Source of the DNA: Curtobacterium sp. MCPF17_052
GTDB taxonomy: Bacteria; Actinomycetota; Actinomycetes; Actinomycetales; Microbacteriaceae
Reading direction: 5' to 3'
Assembly (NCBI RefSeq): GCF_003234085.1
Contig: NZ_QKSD01000007.1
Span: 1-64,000, forward strand
Length of the DNA stretch: 64,000 bases
The translations under genes and the position numbers were made by a program. The notes beneath the pieces were generated by a model. The model made no database searches. It was given only the letters and a program-made list of their open reading frames with translations, and was not told where the DNA came from. Positions 36,488 through 45,178 of the stretch are shown one piece after another (positions within the stretch are counted from its first letter, which is position 1; every line of letters begins with the position of its first letter).

Positions 36488-38281
36488 ATGGGGGTAACTG
36501 TGGCACAGTCGAGCACCAAGGTTGGCGAGAGTTGGAAAGCGGCTTTCAAGCAATTCGCGAGCAGCTTCGAGCTCGGCGTGGACGGAATCGGCCTATTTGC
36601 TATCGATCAGCGCTTTGGGATCGATGACGTTCGCACCGCCGCTGCGGAGTCAATCACCGGGGGTGGAGATGACAAAAAGCTAGACATCATCTACATGGAT
36701 GTGAATCGCGGTCTTCTCGTCGTGGCTCAGTGTTTTGAGTCTCCGAAGGTTAAAGCATCGGCCCCCGCGAACAAGGCATCGGATTTGAACACAGCGGTTG
36801 CTTGGCTGTTGAGCTCGAGCCTCGAATCCGTTCCGGAGGGCCTGCGCGGCAGAGTTTCTGAGGTTCGGGACGCGATCGACGCGGATCTCATTCAGGATTT
36901 CCACCTTTGGTATGTGCATAATGCGCCCGAATCTCGCAACGCCAGTGCTGAAGTCAGCAATGCCGAGAAAACGGCGGCGAAGCTGCTGGCTAAGCGCGGT
37001 GGCATTCAGATATTCGGCGCGGAAGTAGGATCAGAAACCCTTGAGCGTTGGTACCTAGGGTCGAAGCGCACTATTAAGGTCACGGACAAATTCTCGCTGC
37101 GCGTATCTGACGCGATCGAAACCGAGAGTGCTCGGTGGAGTGCCGTTACAACACTGGTGTCCGGAGCTTGGTTGCACCGGATGTTCGCGGACCACAAAGA
37201 GGATCTCTTCTCGGCAAACGTACGGAACTATCTCGGATCCCGGCGTAGTGACGCGAATATCAACAACGGAATAAAAGAAACTGCTGTTGATGAGCCTGCA
37301 GACTTTTCAGTTTACAACAATGGGCTAACTGCCCTTGTTTTAGATTACAAGCTTGGCGGCCGATCGAGAAACGGTAGGCGTCTCGATATAACTGGCATCT
37401 CCGTCGTGAACGGTGCTCAGACCACTGGCTCGATTGGTTCTCTTAGCGACGAGCCCTCTGAAGATTTGCTTGTTCCTGTTCGCTTCGTCAAATCCAGCGA
37501 CGAGGATTTGTTGGGTCGAATCGTCAAATTCAATAATCTTCAGAATAAAGTGCAGGCTGCTGACTTCCGCAGCGGTGACGAAATTCAGAACCGTTTGCGC
37601 GCTGAGTTCGCTCAGATGACCGGGGTCTCCTACGACGGTGGTCGGCGCGGGGGGTCGAGTGACGCCATCAAACGGAGCAGAACAGCTTTGGCTTCCTATA
37701 CGGTCGGGCAGGTCCTCACGGCCTTCCATGGTGACCCAGTTGCTGCTTATGACAAAAAGGCGGACATCTGGGTTGATGATGCGATGTATTCGCGCATCTT
37801 CTCCGAGCGAACGACGGCAACGCATATCCTATTTGCATACTCCCTCTACGACGCGCTCACTACTCGACTTCTGACGCTTAGGGAGAAAACGCGAAGCGCG
37901 GATGCGCCGCTCACTGAGGCGGAGGCCAAGGAACTTGAGTTCTTGTCCCTCAAGGGAGCACCTTACCTTCTCGCCGAGGTGATCGCACGTGCACTAGAGT
38001 CGATTTTAGGTAAGACGATTCCAAATCGTTTCGGACTTCGATTCAAGGGAAACGTCTCGCTCTCGGATGCTGCTGGCCTTTGGGGTACAGTGATTGATGC
38101 AGTGCTGCCTCTATCGGACCAACTGCTTCCTGCCTTCAATCGAGGGCGGGTTTCTCGTGAGGGTAAAGAAGCGGCCATTTCGGCGTTCGAGGGGCTTTTC
38201 CAGGCTCTCCAAAACCTGCAGCCGGATGCATTCAAAGAATTTGCTAAAAAGGTGTCGATCGACGAGATCAAGGCGGGTTAA
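36488..38281 (+). CDS. AIPR family protein (abortive infection candidate)
   Basis: A 597-residue protein of the AIPR family, named after abortive-infection phage resistance proteins. The conserved core shows NVRNYLGS (residues 244-251), INNGI, VYNNGLTALV and VVNGAQTTGSI (about 306-316). The N-terminal 90 residues (LDIIYMDVNRGLLVVAQ) look like a degenerate PD-(D/E)XK nuclease fold; that is a weaker reading. The ATG has AGGA seven bases upstream. Base use is unlike its neighbours: 37261-37320 has only 23 G or C in 60. It sits alone between mutM and smc, so it was probably acquired. A phage-defence role is inferred from family only. Confidence 0.82.
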   Translation: MGVTVAQSSTKVGESWKAAFKQFASSFELGVDGIGLFAIDQRFGIDDVRTAAAESITGGGDDKKLDIIYMDVNRGLLVVAQCFESPKVKASAPANKASDLNTAVAWLLSSSLESVPEGLRGRVSEVRDAIDADLIQDFHLWYVHNAPESRNASAEVSNAEKTAAKLLAKRGGIQIFGAEVGSETLERWYLGSKRTIKVTDKFSLRVSDAIETESARWSAVTTLVSGAWLHRMFADHKEDLFSANVRNYLGSRRSDANINNGIKETAVDEPADFSVYNNGLTALVLDYKLGGRSRNGRRLDITGISVVNGAQTTGSIGSLSDEPSEDLLVPVRFVKSSDEDLLGRIVKFNNLQNKVQAADFRSGDEIQNRLRAEFAQMTGVSYDGGRRGGSSDAIKRSRTALASYTVGQVLTAFHGDPVAAYDKKADIWVDDAMYSRIFSERTTATHILFAYSLYDALTTRLLTLREKTRSADAPLTEAEAKELEFLSLKGAPYLLAEVIARALESILGKTIPNRFGLRFKGNVSLSDAAGLWGTVIDAVLPLSDQLLPAFNRGRVSREGKEAAISAFEGLFQALQNLQPDAFKEFAKKVSIDEIKAG

Positions 38282-38395
38282 CCTCGGCGACAAAAGTCTG
38301 GGGCTGCCCGTGTGGTACGCCGGCGGTGCGAGTTCGCTGGCACTAGTCTTGCGGAACAAGCGCGTAGCCATACCGATGACCGCCCGGAGACCCGC

Positions 38396-41300
38396 ATGTA
38401 CCTGAAGAGCCTGACCATCAAGGGGTTCAAGTCCTTTGCGCAGCCGACCACCTTCGCCTTCGAGCCCGGCGTCACGTGCATCGTCGGTCCGAACGGTTCC
38501 GGCAAGTCGAACGTGGTCGACGCCCTGGCCTGGGTGATGGGGGAGCAGGGCGCGAAGACCCTGCGCGGCGGCAAGATGGAGGACGTCATCTTCGCCGGCA
38601 CCGCCACCCGCGGGCCGCTCGGTCGGGCACAGGTCACGCTGACGATCGACAACGCGGACGGTCTGCTGCCGATCGAGTACGCCGAGGTGACGATCTCCCG
38701 CACGCTGTTCCGCAACGGCGGCAGTGAGTACGCCATCAACGGCGAGAACTGCCGGCTGCTCGACGTGCAGGAGCTGCTCAGTGACACCGGCCTCGGCCGC
38801 GAGATGCACGTCATCGTCGGGCAGGGGCAGCTGGACAAGGTGCTGCACGCCACCCCCGAGGACCGACGCGGCTTCATCGAGGAAGCCGCGGGCATCCTCA
38901 AGCACCGTCGCCGCAAGGAGAAGACGCTCCGCAAGCTGGAGGCGATGCAGACCAACCTCACCCGGCTGTCCGACCTCGCGGGGGAGATCCGTCGCCAGCT
39001 CAAGCCGCTCGGTCGTCAGGCCGAGGTGGCCCGCAAGGCGCAGTCCGTCGCGGCGGTCGCACGGGATGCCAAGGCGCGGCTCCTCGCGGACGACGTGGTG
39101 CGCCTCCGCCGCGAACTCCGTGACCACCTGGCGGTCGAGACCGGTCGGAAGTCCGAGCGCGGCGTCCTGCAGGAGCGGCTCGACCAGATCCGGCAGCGCC
39201 AGCAGCAGGTGGAGGCGAGCATGGTCGGCGACGACGTGGACCGCGCCCGGACCGTGGTGCACCGGCTCGAGAGCGTCCAGGAGCGCCTCCGCAGCCTGTC
39301 GATGCTGGCCAACCAGCGCCTGATGTTCCTGGCGCAGCAGGCCGAGGCGCCGCAGCAGGGTCCGACGATCACCCCGGAGCGGGTCGCCGGTGTCCGCGCC
39401 GAGGCCGACCGGCTCGACGAGCGGGCCCGCGACATGCAGGGCGGCACGACGAGGGTCGGCGACCAGGTCCGGGCCGCCCGTGCCGCGCTCGACGCCCTGG
39501 ACGAGCAGATCGCGGCGCAGGCTGCCCTCGTCGCGCAGCACGACCTCGACGGGCAGCGTCTGGCGAGTGCGGTCGAAGTCGCCCGGTCGAAGCGCTCCGC
39601 GGCCGCGGGCGACCGAGAGCGTCGGGAGCGTTCGCTGACCGAGGCCGTCGCCCGTGCCGAGCAGGCGGCCGCCGCGCTCGAGGACGTCGGCCGTGACCCC
39701 TCCCTCGACACGGACGAGGACGCCCTGACCGACGCCCTCACCGCCGCGCGCGAGCAGCTGGACCACGCCCAGGGTGACCGGGACGGCCACCGTGATCGCC
39801 TGCACGCGCTCGAGCGGGAACGGGACGCGCTCGACGCCCGGATCGCAGCCCTGGCGCTGTCGATCGACGTGCGCGACGGGTCCCAGGCGGTCATCGACGC
39901 CTGCCGCGACGGCATCGTCGGCCGTCTCGCCGACCGCCTCACCGTCACGCCCGGGTTCGAGGCGGCCGTCGCGACGGCGCTCGACGGGTTGGCCGACGCC
40001 GTCCTCGCGGAGGACCGCGCGGTCGCACTCGGCGCCGTCGAGCACGCCCGGTCCGCCGACCTCGGCCGGATCGACGTGGTCGTCGCCGACGTCGCCGGCT
40101 CCGGGTCCCGACTGCCGGCCGTGCTGCCGTCGTCCGTCCGGCGGGCGCTCGACCTGGTGGACGGACCGCCGGCCCTCACCGCCCTGCTGGCCGACACGCT
40201 GGTCGCGGACACCGACGACGTCGACCTGGAGGCCGTGCTCGCCGCCGCCCCGGACGCCACCGTCGTCACGCGGTCCGGCGACCTGGTCCGCGCTGCCCGG
40301 GTGACCGGGGGCGGGGCACGGACCACCTCCCGCATCGAGCTCGTCGCCGACCGGGACGCCGCCGAGACGCGACGACGGACGGTCGTGACGGAGGCGGAGG
40401 ACGCGGCCACGGGCCTCCAGGCCGCGCGCACGGCGGTCGAGGCGGCGCGACGCGCCGTGGACGAGGCCGACCGTGCCGCCCGCGAACACGCCCGCGCGAG
40501 TGCCGAGTACGACCGGGCCAGTGCGTCGGCCCGGGCCCGCGCGGAGAACACGGTCGCCGAGGTCGAGCGTCTGCGGGCCGCGTTGGCCGAGACCGACGGC
40601 ACGACGGCCGTCACCGAGGCAGCGCTGGCAGAGGCGGAAGCGGCGCTCCGGGACTTCACCGACCGGCCGAAGCCCGTCGTCGACGCCTCGGCCCGGCCGG
40701 CGGCGCAGGACGCGGTCGACTCCGCCCGGGCCGCGGAGATCGAGCACCGGCTGCAGGTCGAGACCGCCCGGGAACGGGCGCGTGCCGAGCGTCGACGTGC
40801 CGACCAGCTGGAACGGCAGCTCGAGGCCGAGCGGGCCGCGGCGGAGGAAGCGGCGCGGCTGGCGGTCATCCGCCGCGCCCAGATCGCGTCGGCCGAAGGG
40901 GTGCTCGCGGACCTGCCGGTGGTGCTGGCCGCCGTCGACCGGTCGCTCGCCGAGGCGCGAGTGCAGCTCGCGACCGAGGAGTCCGAGCGCTCCCGTCGCA
41001 ACTCCGAACTGCAGACGATCCGGAACGAGGAGCGCGAGCTGCGCGACCGGCTGCAGACCCTCACGGACGGCGTGCACTCGCTGGAGATGGAGATCTACGA
41101 GAAGCGGCTGCACGTCACCGGGGTCCTCGACCGGGCGCAGAGCGAGCTCGGGTTGGGGGAGTCCGTCCTGGTCGCGGAGTACGGGCCGGACGTGCCGGTG
41201 CCGGTCGACGTGCTGGTGGACCCGCGCGTCCTGGCACGACGCCACCGGGAGGCTGCGCGTGCGGCTGCGGCTGTCGGACCCGATGCCGAGGTCGAGGCCG

Positions 41301-42157
41301 ACGACGCGGAAGCCGCCGCGGACACGGAGGCCGACGCCGACACCGCGCTCGTCGACGCCGACACAGCGCTCGTCGACGCCGAGTCGACCCTGCCCGGTGG
41401 CCCCGCGCTGCCGGAGTTCGAGGCACCCGACGTCGACCCGGCGGACGTCCCGACCACCCCCTACGTCCGCGAGGAGCAGGAACGCCGGCTCGCTGCCGCC
41501 GAACGCGACCTCGGGCGGCTCGGCAAGGTGAACCCGCTGGCGCTCGAGGAGTTCCAGGCACTCGAGCAGCGGCACGCCTTCCTGTCCGAGCAGCTCGAGG
41601 ACCTGCAGCAGACGCGCACCGACCTGCTCACCATCATCGAGGAACTCGACGGCAAGATGCAGACGATCTTCGCGTCGGCGTTCGAGGACACCCGGGCGGC
41701 GTTCGACGTCGTGTTCCCGATCCTGTTCCCGGGCGGATCGGGCTCGATCTCGCTGACGAACCCCGACGACATGCTGACGACGGGCATCGACGTGCAGGTG
41801 AAGCCGGCCGGCAAGAAGATCGACCGGTTGACGCTGCTGTCCGGTGGTGAGCGGTCCCTGGCTGCGGTGGCGCTCCTCGTGGCGATCTTCACCGCCCGGC
41901 CGAGCCCGTTCTACATCATGGACGAGGTCGAAGCGGCCCTCGACGACGCCAACCTCGGCCGTCTGCTGACCGTGTTCGGCCGCCTGCGCGAGGCATCGCA
42001 GCTCATCGTCATCACGCACCAGAAACGGACGATGGAGATCGCGGACGCGCTCTACGGGGTGTCGATGCGGCAGGACGGCGTCTCGGCGGTCGTCGGCCAG
42101 CGGGTGCAGCGACCGGAGCCGGCCACGGAGGCGACGGCGGAGCCGGCGGTCGCCTGA
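38396..42157 (+). CDS. smc: Chromosome segregation protein SMC
   Basis: A 1253-residue SMC ATPase that compacts and orients chromosomes with ScpAB. It has Walker A GPNGSGKSNVVDAL near residue 32, two long coiled coils around a hinge (about residues 500-650), the signature LLSGGERSLAAVALL and Walker B FYIMDEVEAALDD. An Ala/Asp-rich stretch of about 55 residues (41266-41440), partly a tandem duplication, separates the returning coil from the C-terminal head and explains the extra length. A TTGCGG/TACCGA pair at 38349-38376 may be its promoter, now separated from mutM by the AIPR gene. Confidence 0.95.
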   Translation: MYLKSLTIKGFKSFAQPTTFAFEPGVTCIVGPNGSGKSNVVDALAWVMGEQGAKTLRGGKMEDVIFAGTATRGPLGRAQVTLTIDNADGLLPIEYAEVTISRTLFRNGGSEYAINGENCRLLDVQELLSDTGLGREMHVIVGQGQLDKVLHATPEDRRGFIEEAAGILKHRRRKEKTLRKLEAMQTNLTRLSDLAGEIRRQLKPLGRQAEVARKAQSVAAVARDAKARLLADDVVRLRRELRDHLAVETGRKSERGVLQERLDQIRQRQQQVEASMVGDDVDRARTVVHRLESVQERLRSLSMLANQRLMFLAQQAEAPQQGPTITPERVAGVRAEADRLDERARDMQGGTTRVGDQVRAARAALDALDEQIAAQAALVAQHDLDGQRLASAVEVARSKRSAAAGDRERRERSLTEAVARAEQAAAALEDVGRDPSLDTDEDALTDALTAAREQLDHAQGDRDGHRDRLHALERERDALDARIAALALSIDVRDGSQAVIDACRDGIVGRLADRLTVTPGFEAAVATALDGLADAVLAEDRAVALGAVEHARSADLGRIDVVVADVAGSGSRLPAVLPSSVRRALDLVDGPPALTALLADTLVADTDDVDLEAVLAAAPDATVVTRSGDLVRAARVTGGGARTTSRIELVADRDAAETRRRTVVTEAEDAATGLQAARTAVEAARRAVDEADRAAREHARASAEYDRASASARARAENTVAEVERLRAALAETDGTTAVTEAALAEAEAALRDFTDRPKPVVDASARPAAQDAVDSARAAEIEHRLQVETARERARAERRRADQLERQLEAERAAAEEAARLAVIRRAQIASAEGVLADLPVVLAAVDRSLAEARVQLATEESERSRRNSELQTIRNEERELRDRLQTLTDGVHSLEMEIYEKRLHVTGVLDRAQSELGLGESVLVAEYGPDVPVPVDVLVDPRVLARRHREAARAAAAVGPDAEVEADDAEAAADTEADADTALVDADTALVDAESTLPGGPALPEFEAPDVDPADVPTTPYVREEQERRLAAAERDLGRLGKVNPLALEEFQALEQRHAFLSEQLEDLQQTRTDLLTIIEELDGKMQTIFASAFEDTRAAFDVVFPILFPGGSGSISLTNPDDMLTTGIDVQVKPAGKKIDRLTLLSGGERSLAAVALLVAIFTARPSPFYIMDEVEAALDDANLGRLLTVFGRLREASQLIVITHQKRTMEIADALYGVSMRQDGVSAVVGQRVQRPEPATEATAEPAVA

Positions 42158-42174
42158 CCGCCTGACCCACGACG

Positions 42175-42214
42175 GACGGGAGGCCCGGTACCAGCTGGTA
42201 CCGGGCCTCCCGTC
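42175..42214. terminator. Perfect 40-bp palindromic terminator between smc and terC
   Basis: GACGGGAGGC-CCGGT-ACCAG and its exact complement meet at 42194/42195 with no loop bases. It lies between two convergent genes and would stop transcription from both sides. It belongs to a family with the copies at 44675 and 53346. Confidence 0.75.
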
Positions 42215-42229
42215 GTGCGGTGCGGACGC

Positions 42230-43252
42230 CTACTGCACGTCGGCCTCGACCGGCTTGTCGCCCGTCGGGGTGAGGCCGCGCTGCTGACGGCGCTTCGACA
42301 CCACGAGGCTCGCCACCGTGGCCACGGTGATCGTCAGCAGGATGAACCCGAGCGAGAACCAGATCGGGATCTCCGGTGCCCACTCGACGTGCTCGCCGCC
42401 GTTGATGAACGGCACCTCGTTGACGTGCAGCGCGTGGAAGACGAGCTTCACGCCGATGAAGGCGAGGATGACGGCAAGACCCTGGCCGAGGTAGATGAGG
42501 CGTTCGAGCAGCCCGGCGATGAGGAAATAGAGCTGGCGCAGCCCGAGCAGCGAGAACGCGTTCGCGGTGAACACGATGAACGCGTCCTGCGTGAGGCCGA
42601 AGATCGCGGGGATCGAGTCGAGCGCGAAGAGCACGTCCGTCAGGCCGATCGAGACCATGACGAGGAGCATCGGGGTGAAGAGGCGCTTGCCGTTGACCCG
42701 GGTGGTCATGCGGTCGCCGTCGAAGTGGTCCGAGGTCGGGATGACACGGCGGAGCAGACGGATGAGCTTCGAGTCGCCGTCCTCGGCGCCGTGCTCGTCG
42801 CCGCCCTTCGCCTGCGACCAGGCGAGCCAGAACAGCAGGAGACCGAACAGGTAGAAGACCCACGAGAAGTTCTCGATGATCGTGACACCGAGGGCGATGA
42901 AGACACCGCGAGCGACGAGGGCGATCGCGACACCGACCAGCAGGACCTTCTGTTGGAACTCCTTCGGCACCGCGAACGTCGTCATGATGATGAGGAAGAC
43001 GAAGAGGTTGTCGACGGACAACGCCTTCTCGGTCAACCAGCCGGCGAAGTACTCGCCGCCGGCCTGTCCGCCGCCGAACACCCAGACGCCGACGCCGAAC
43101 AGGATCGCGAGGGCGATGTAGACGACCGACCAGAAGGCCGATTCGCGGATGTGCGGCACGTGCGGGGTGCGCACGTGCGAGAAGAAGTCGAACACGAGCA
43201 AGGCGAGGATGCCTGCGATCGTGATGAGCCACACGTACAGGGGAACGTCCAC
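42230..43252 (-). CDS. TerC family integral membrane protein (Mn2+ exporter type)
   Basis: A 340-residue protein with eight or more hydrophobic segments and the TerC signatures SVDNLFVFLIIMTTF and DVLFALDSIPAIFG, both with conserved Asp in the membrane. TerC/Alx proteins export manganese, often at the secretion machinery. The GTG at 43252 has GGAGG five bases upstream; longer upstream frames would run over the riboswitch. A yybP-ykoY-like element in the leader makes manganese-induced expression likely. Confidence 0.9.
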   Translation of the reverse strand: MDVPLYVWLITIAGILALLVFDFFSHVRTPHVPHIRESAFWSVVYIALAILFGVGVWVFGGGQAGGEYFAGWLTEKALSVDNLFVFLIIMTTFAVPKEFQQKVLLVGVAIALVARGVFIALGVTIIENFSWVFYLFGLLLFWLAWSQAKGGDEHGAEDGDSKLIRLLRRVIPTSDHFDGDRMTTRVNGKRLFTPMLLVMVSIGLTDVLFALDSIPAIFGLTQDAFIVFTANAFSLLGLRQLYFLIAGLLERLIYLGQGLAVILAFIGVKLVFHALHVNEVPFINGGEHVEWAPEIPIWFSLGFILLTITVATVASLVVSKRRQQRGLTPTGDKPVEADVQ

Positions 43253-43337
43253 TGGAACCTCCAGGTCAGGGGCGCACCACATCGTCCATCGACGAGCTCC
43301 GACCACGGAAGTGGTTCGGAAAACGGGTACGCCAGAG

Positions 43338-43478
43338 CCTGAAGGTCTCTTCCGCCGCGGTCCTGTCCGGTGTCCGACGAGGTCGGTTCCGAGCTGGGCC
43401 GCGACCGACGCCCCGGGTCCGGGTCGTTCCGGGCCGTACTGACGGGGTCGCCGACAGGGAATACTCCCCTTCGCGTCT
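43338..43478 (-). promoter_or_regulatory. Probable yybP-ykoY manganese riboswitch of terC
   Basis: Read on the minus strand, the leader starts with GAAGGGGAGTATTCCC (about 43474-43459), has GTCAGTACGG after it, and ends with GAAGAGACCTTCAGGC (about 43352-43337). The GGGGAGTA and GAGACCTTC blocks are the two conserved loops of the yybP-ykoY class, and GAAGG can pair with CCTTC to close the first stem. The gene behind it is terC, a known target of this riboswitch. Boundaries are approximate. Confidence 0.75.
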
Positions 43479-43515
43479 CCGACACTACCGAAGGTCGCGC
43501 TCACCCGGGCCCCTC

Positions 43516-43521
43516 TAAGCT
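43516..43521 (+). promoter_or_regulatory. -10 box for ftsY
   Basis: TAAGCT ends 6 bases before the ftsY ATG at 43528 with no SD, a leaderless layout. Confidence 0.5.
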
Positions 43522-43527
43522 GGGAAC

Positions 43528-44397
43528 ATGGCGAGTAGTTGGTCACTGTCCTCCCGGCTCCGGGGTCTCTTCCAGCGGAAGACCATCGACGAGACGACGT
43601 GGGAGGACCTGGAGACCGCACTCATCGGCGCCGACTTCGGTCCGGACATCTCCGAGGAGATCATCGAGGACCTCCGCGCCCGGGTCGACCGGTACGGCAC
43701 CACCGACCCCGCCGACCTCAACCGCATGCTCCGCGAGGTCCTCGAAGAGCGCCTGTCGAAGCTCGACACCACGCTGAAGCTCAGCGCCCGACCGGCCGTC
43801 GTGCTCGTCGTCGGGGTGAACGGCGTCGGCAAGACCACGACCATCGGGAAGTTCGCGAAGTTCCTCCGCACCTACGACCGCACGGTCCTGGTCGGCGCCG
43901 CCGACACCTTCCGAGCCGCGGCCGTCGAGCAGGTCGCGACGTGGGCGCAGCGCGCCGGCGTCGACGTCGTCCGGCCCTCGCAGCCAGGGCAGGACCCGGC
44001 CTCGGTCGCGTACCAGACCGTCGAGCAGGCGATCCGGCAGGGCATCGAGATCGTCGTCATCGACACCGCAGGCCGACTGCACACCAAGGCCGGGTTGATG
44101 GACGAGCTCGGCAAGATCAAGCGCGTCGTCGAGAAGCAGACCGAGATCGCCGAGGTCCTGCTCGTCCTCGACGCGACGACCGGCCAGAACGGCCTGGCGC
44201 AGGCGCAGGCCTTCATCGAGGGTGCCGGCGTGACCGGTCTCGTCATCACGAAGCTCGACGGGTCGGCGAAGGCCGGGTTCGTGCTCAGCGTGCAGGAGAA
44301 GACGGGCATCCCGATCAAGCTCATCGGGCAGGGCGAGGGCATCAACGACCTCACGGGCTTCACGCCGCACGTCTTCGTGCAGAACCTCGTCGGCTGA
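43528..44397 (+). CDS. ftsY: Signal recognition particle receptor FtsY
   Basis: A 289-residue SRP receptor GTPase with GVNGVGKTTTIGK (G1) near residue 96, DTAGR (G3) near residue 180 and TKLDGSAKAG (G4) near residue 239. It consists almost only of the NG domain; the acidic membrane-binding A domain of many FtsY proteins is missing, so it must use the N-terminal amphipathic segment WSLSSRLRGLFQRK for membrane contact. ffh, its partner, lies 1.8 kb downstream. Confidence 0.94.
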   Translation: MASSWSLSSRLRGLFQRKTIDETTWEDLETALIGADFGPDISEEIIEDLRARVDRYGTTDPADLNRMLREVLEERLSKLDTTLKLSARPAVVLVVGVNGVGKTTTIGKFAKFLRTYDRTVLVGAADTFRAAAVEQVATWAQRAGVDVVRPSQPGQDPASVAYQTVEQAIRQGIEIVVIDTAGRLHTKAGLMDELGKIKRVVEKQTEIAEVLLVLDATTGQNGLAQAQAFIEGAGVTGLVITKLDGSAKAGFVLSVQEKTGIPIKLIGQGEGINDLTGFTPHVFVQNLVG

Positions 44398-44493
44398 GCC
44401 TCCGCGCCCCTCGAGGCAGCCTGCCCCGGTCGTCGGGCACGGCGGGCGTGTACCGTCCGCCTGGTACGTGACCGACCGGGAGAGGAACCCCAC

Positions 44494-44661
44494 ATGCCTG
44501 CACTGCTCATCATCGCCTTGATCGTCGGCGTCGTCCTGCTGGTGACCGGCATCGTCAGCGCCGCGCTGAAGGTCCTGCTGTTCATCGGCCTGGTGCTCAT
44601 CGTCCTCGCCGTCATCGGCTGGATCCTCCGGCGCGTCCGCGGTGGCGGCTCGCGCGTCTGA
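44494..44661 (+). CDS. 55-residue hydrophobic membrane protein
   Basis: A small protein with two adjoining hydrophobic segments (about residues 3-22 and 27-45) and a basic C-terminus RRVRGGGSRV. The ATG at 44494 follows GAGAGGA at good distance. It matches no family I recognise by name. A perfect 48-bp palindrome follows its stop, which supports a genuine transcription unit after ftsY. Confidence 0.65.
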   Translation: MPALLIIALIVGVVLLVTGIVSAALKVLLFIGLVLIVLAVIGWILRRVRGGGSRV

Positions 44662-44674
44662 CGCACGGCACGAC

Positions 44675-44722
44675 GACGGACGGGAGGCTCCCCACCAGCT
44701 GGTGGGGAGCCTCCCGTCCGTC
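44675..44722. terminator. Perfect 48-bp palindromic terminator
   Basis: The left half begins GACGGACGGGAGGC and ends CCCCACCAG; the right half is its exact complement, with the axis at 44698/44699. It follows the 55-residue protein gene and precedes the padR promoter. Confidence 0.75.
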
Positions 44723-44771
44723 TGCGGCGGGGCCGGACCGGACTGACCGCCGGTCCGGTCTGACGCGCCTC

Positions 44772-44800
44772 TTGCCATGCTCTGGGCAACAGAGTATCTT
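44772..44800 (+). promoter_or_regulatory. Promoter of the padR operon
   Basis: TTGCCA (44772-44777) and TATCTT (44795-44800) are exactly 17 bases apart. The ATG at 44807 follows after 6 bases without SD: one of the clearest leaderless promoters in the window. Confidence 0.7.
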
Positions 44801-44806
44801 CGCCGC

Positions 44807-45178
44807 ATGAGCAATGCCGAGATGCGCGAACCGACCCTGCTCGTGCTGACCTCCCTCGCCGGAGGGCGCAAGCACGGGTACGGGCTCATCGGCGACGCCG
44901 CCGAACTGTCCGACGGGCGGGTGCGACTGAAGGTCGGCACGCTCTACGCCGTCCTCGACCGGCTCCTCGACCAGGGGCTCGTCTCCGAGGCGGGGGAAGA
45001 GGTGGTCGACGGGCGACTCCGGCGCTACTTCGAACTCACCGACGCCGGAGCCGATGCCCTCGACACCGAGGTCCGTCGCATCGAGGCGAACGCCGCAGCC
45101 GCACGCGCGCGGCTCACCGCGTGGCGGCCGACTCCGGCCACGCGCAGCATCCGCATCCGACCGGGGGGAGTGTCGTGA
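44807..45178 (+). CDS. PadR family transcriptional regulator
   Basis: A 123-residue winged-helix regulator with the PadR pattern HGYGLIGD, the wing-forming LKVGTLYAVLDRLLDQGLV and RRYFELTDAG. The ATG at 44807 fits the leaderless promoter. It overlaps the next gene by four bases (GTGA), and such PadR-plus-membrane-protein pairs usually form a self-regulated unit. Confidence 0.88.
   Translation: MSNAEMREPTLLVLTSLAGGRKHGYGLIGDAAELSDGRVRLKVGTLYAVLDRLLDQGLVSEAGEEVVDGRLRRYFELTDAGADALDTEVRRIEANAAAARARLTAWRPTPATRSIRIRPGGVS

Noticed and set aside
36423..38395. Direct repeats or a transposase marking the AIPR gene as a mobile element
   Set aside because: I compared both flanks by eye and found no clear repeat, and there is no transposase or integrase gene; acquisition is argued only from base composition and position.
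38111..42019. A 1302-codon open frame on the minus strand opposite smc
   Set aside because: It mirrors smc codon by codon, shows no domain and arises because high-G/C codons leave few stops on the opposite strand.
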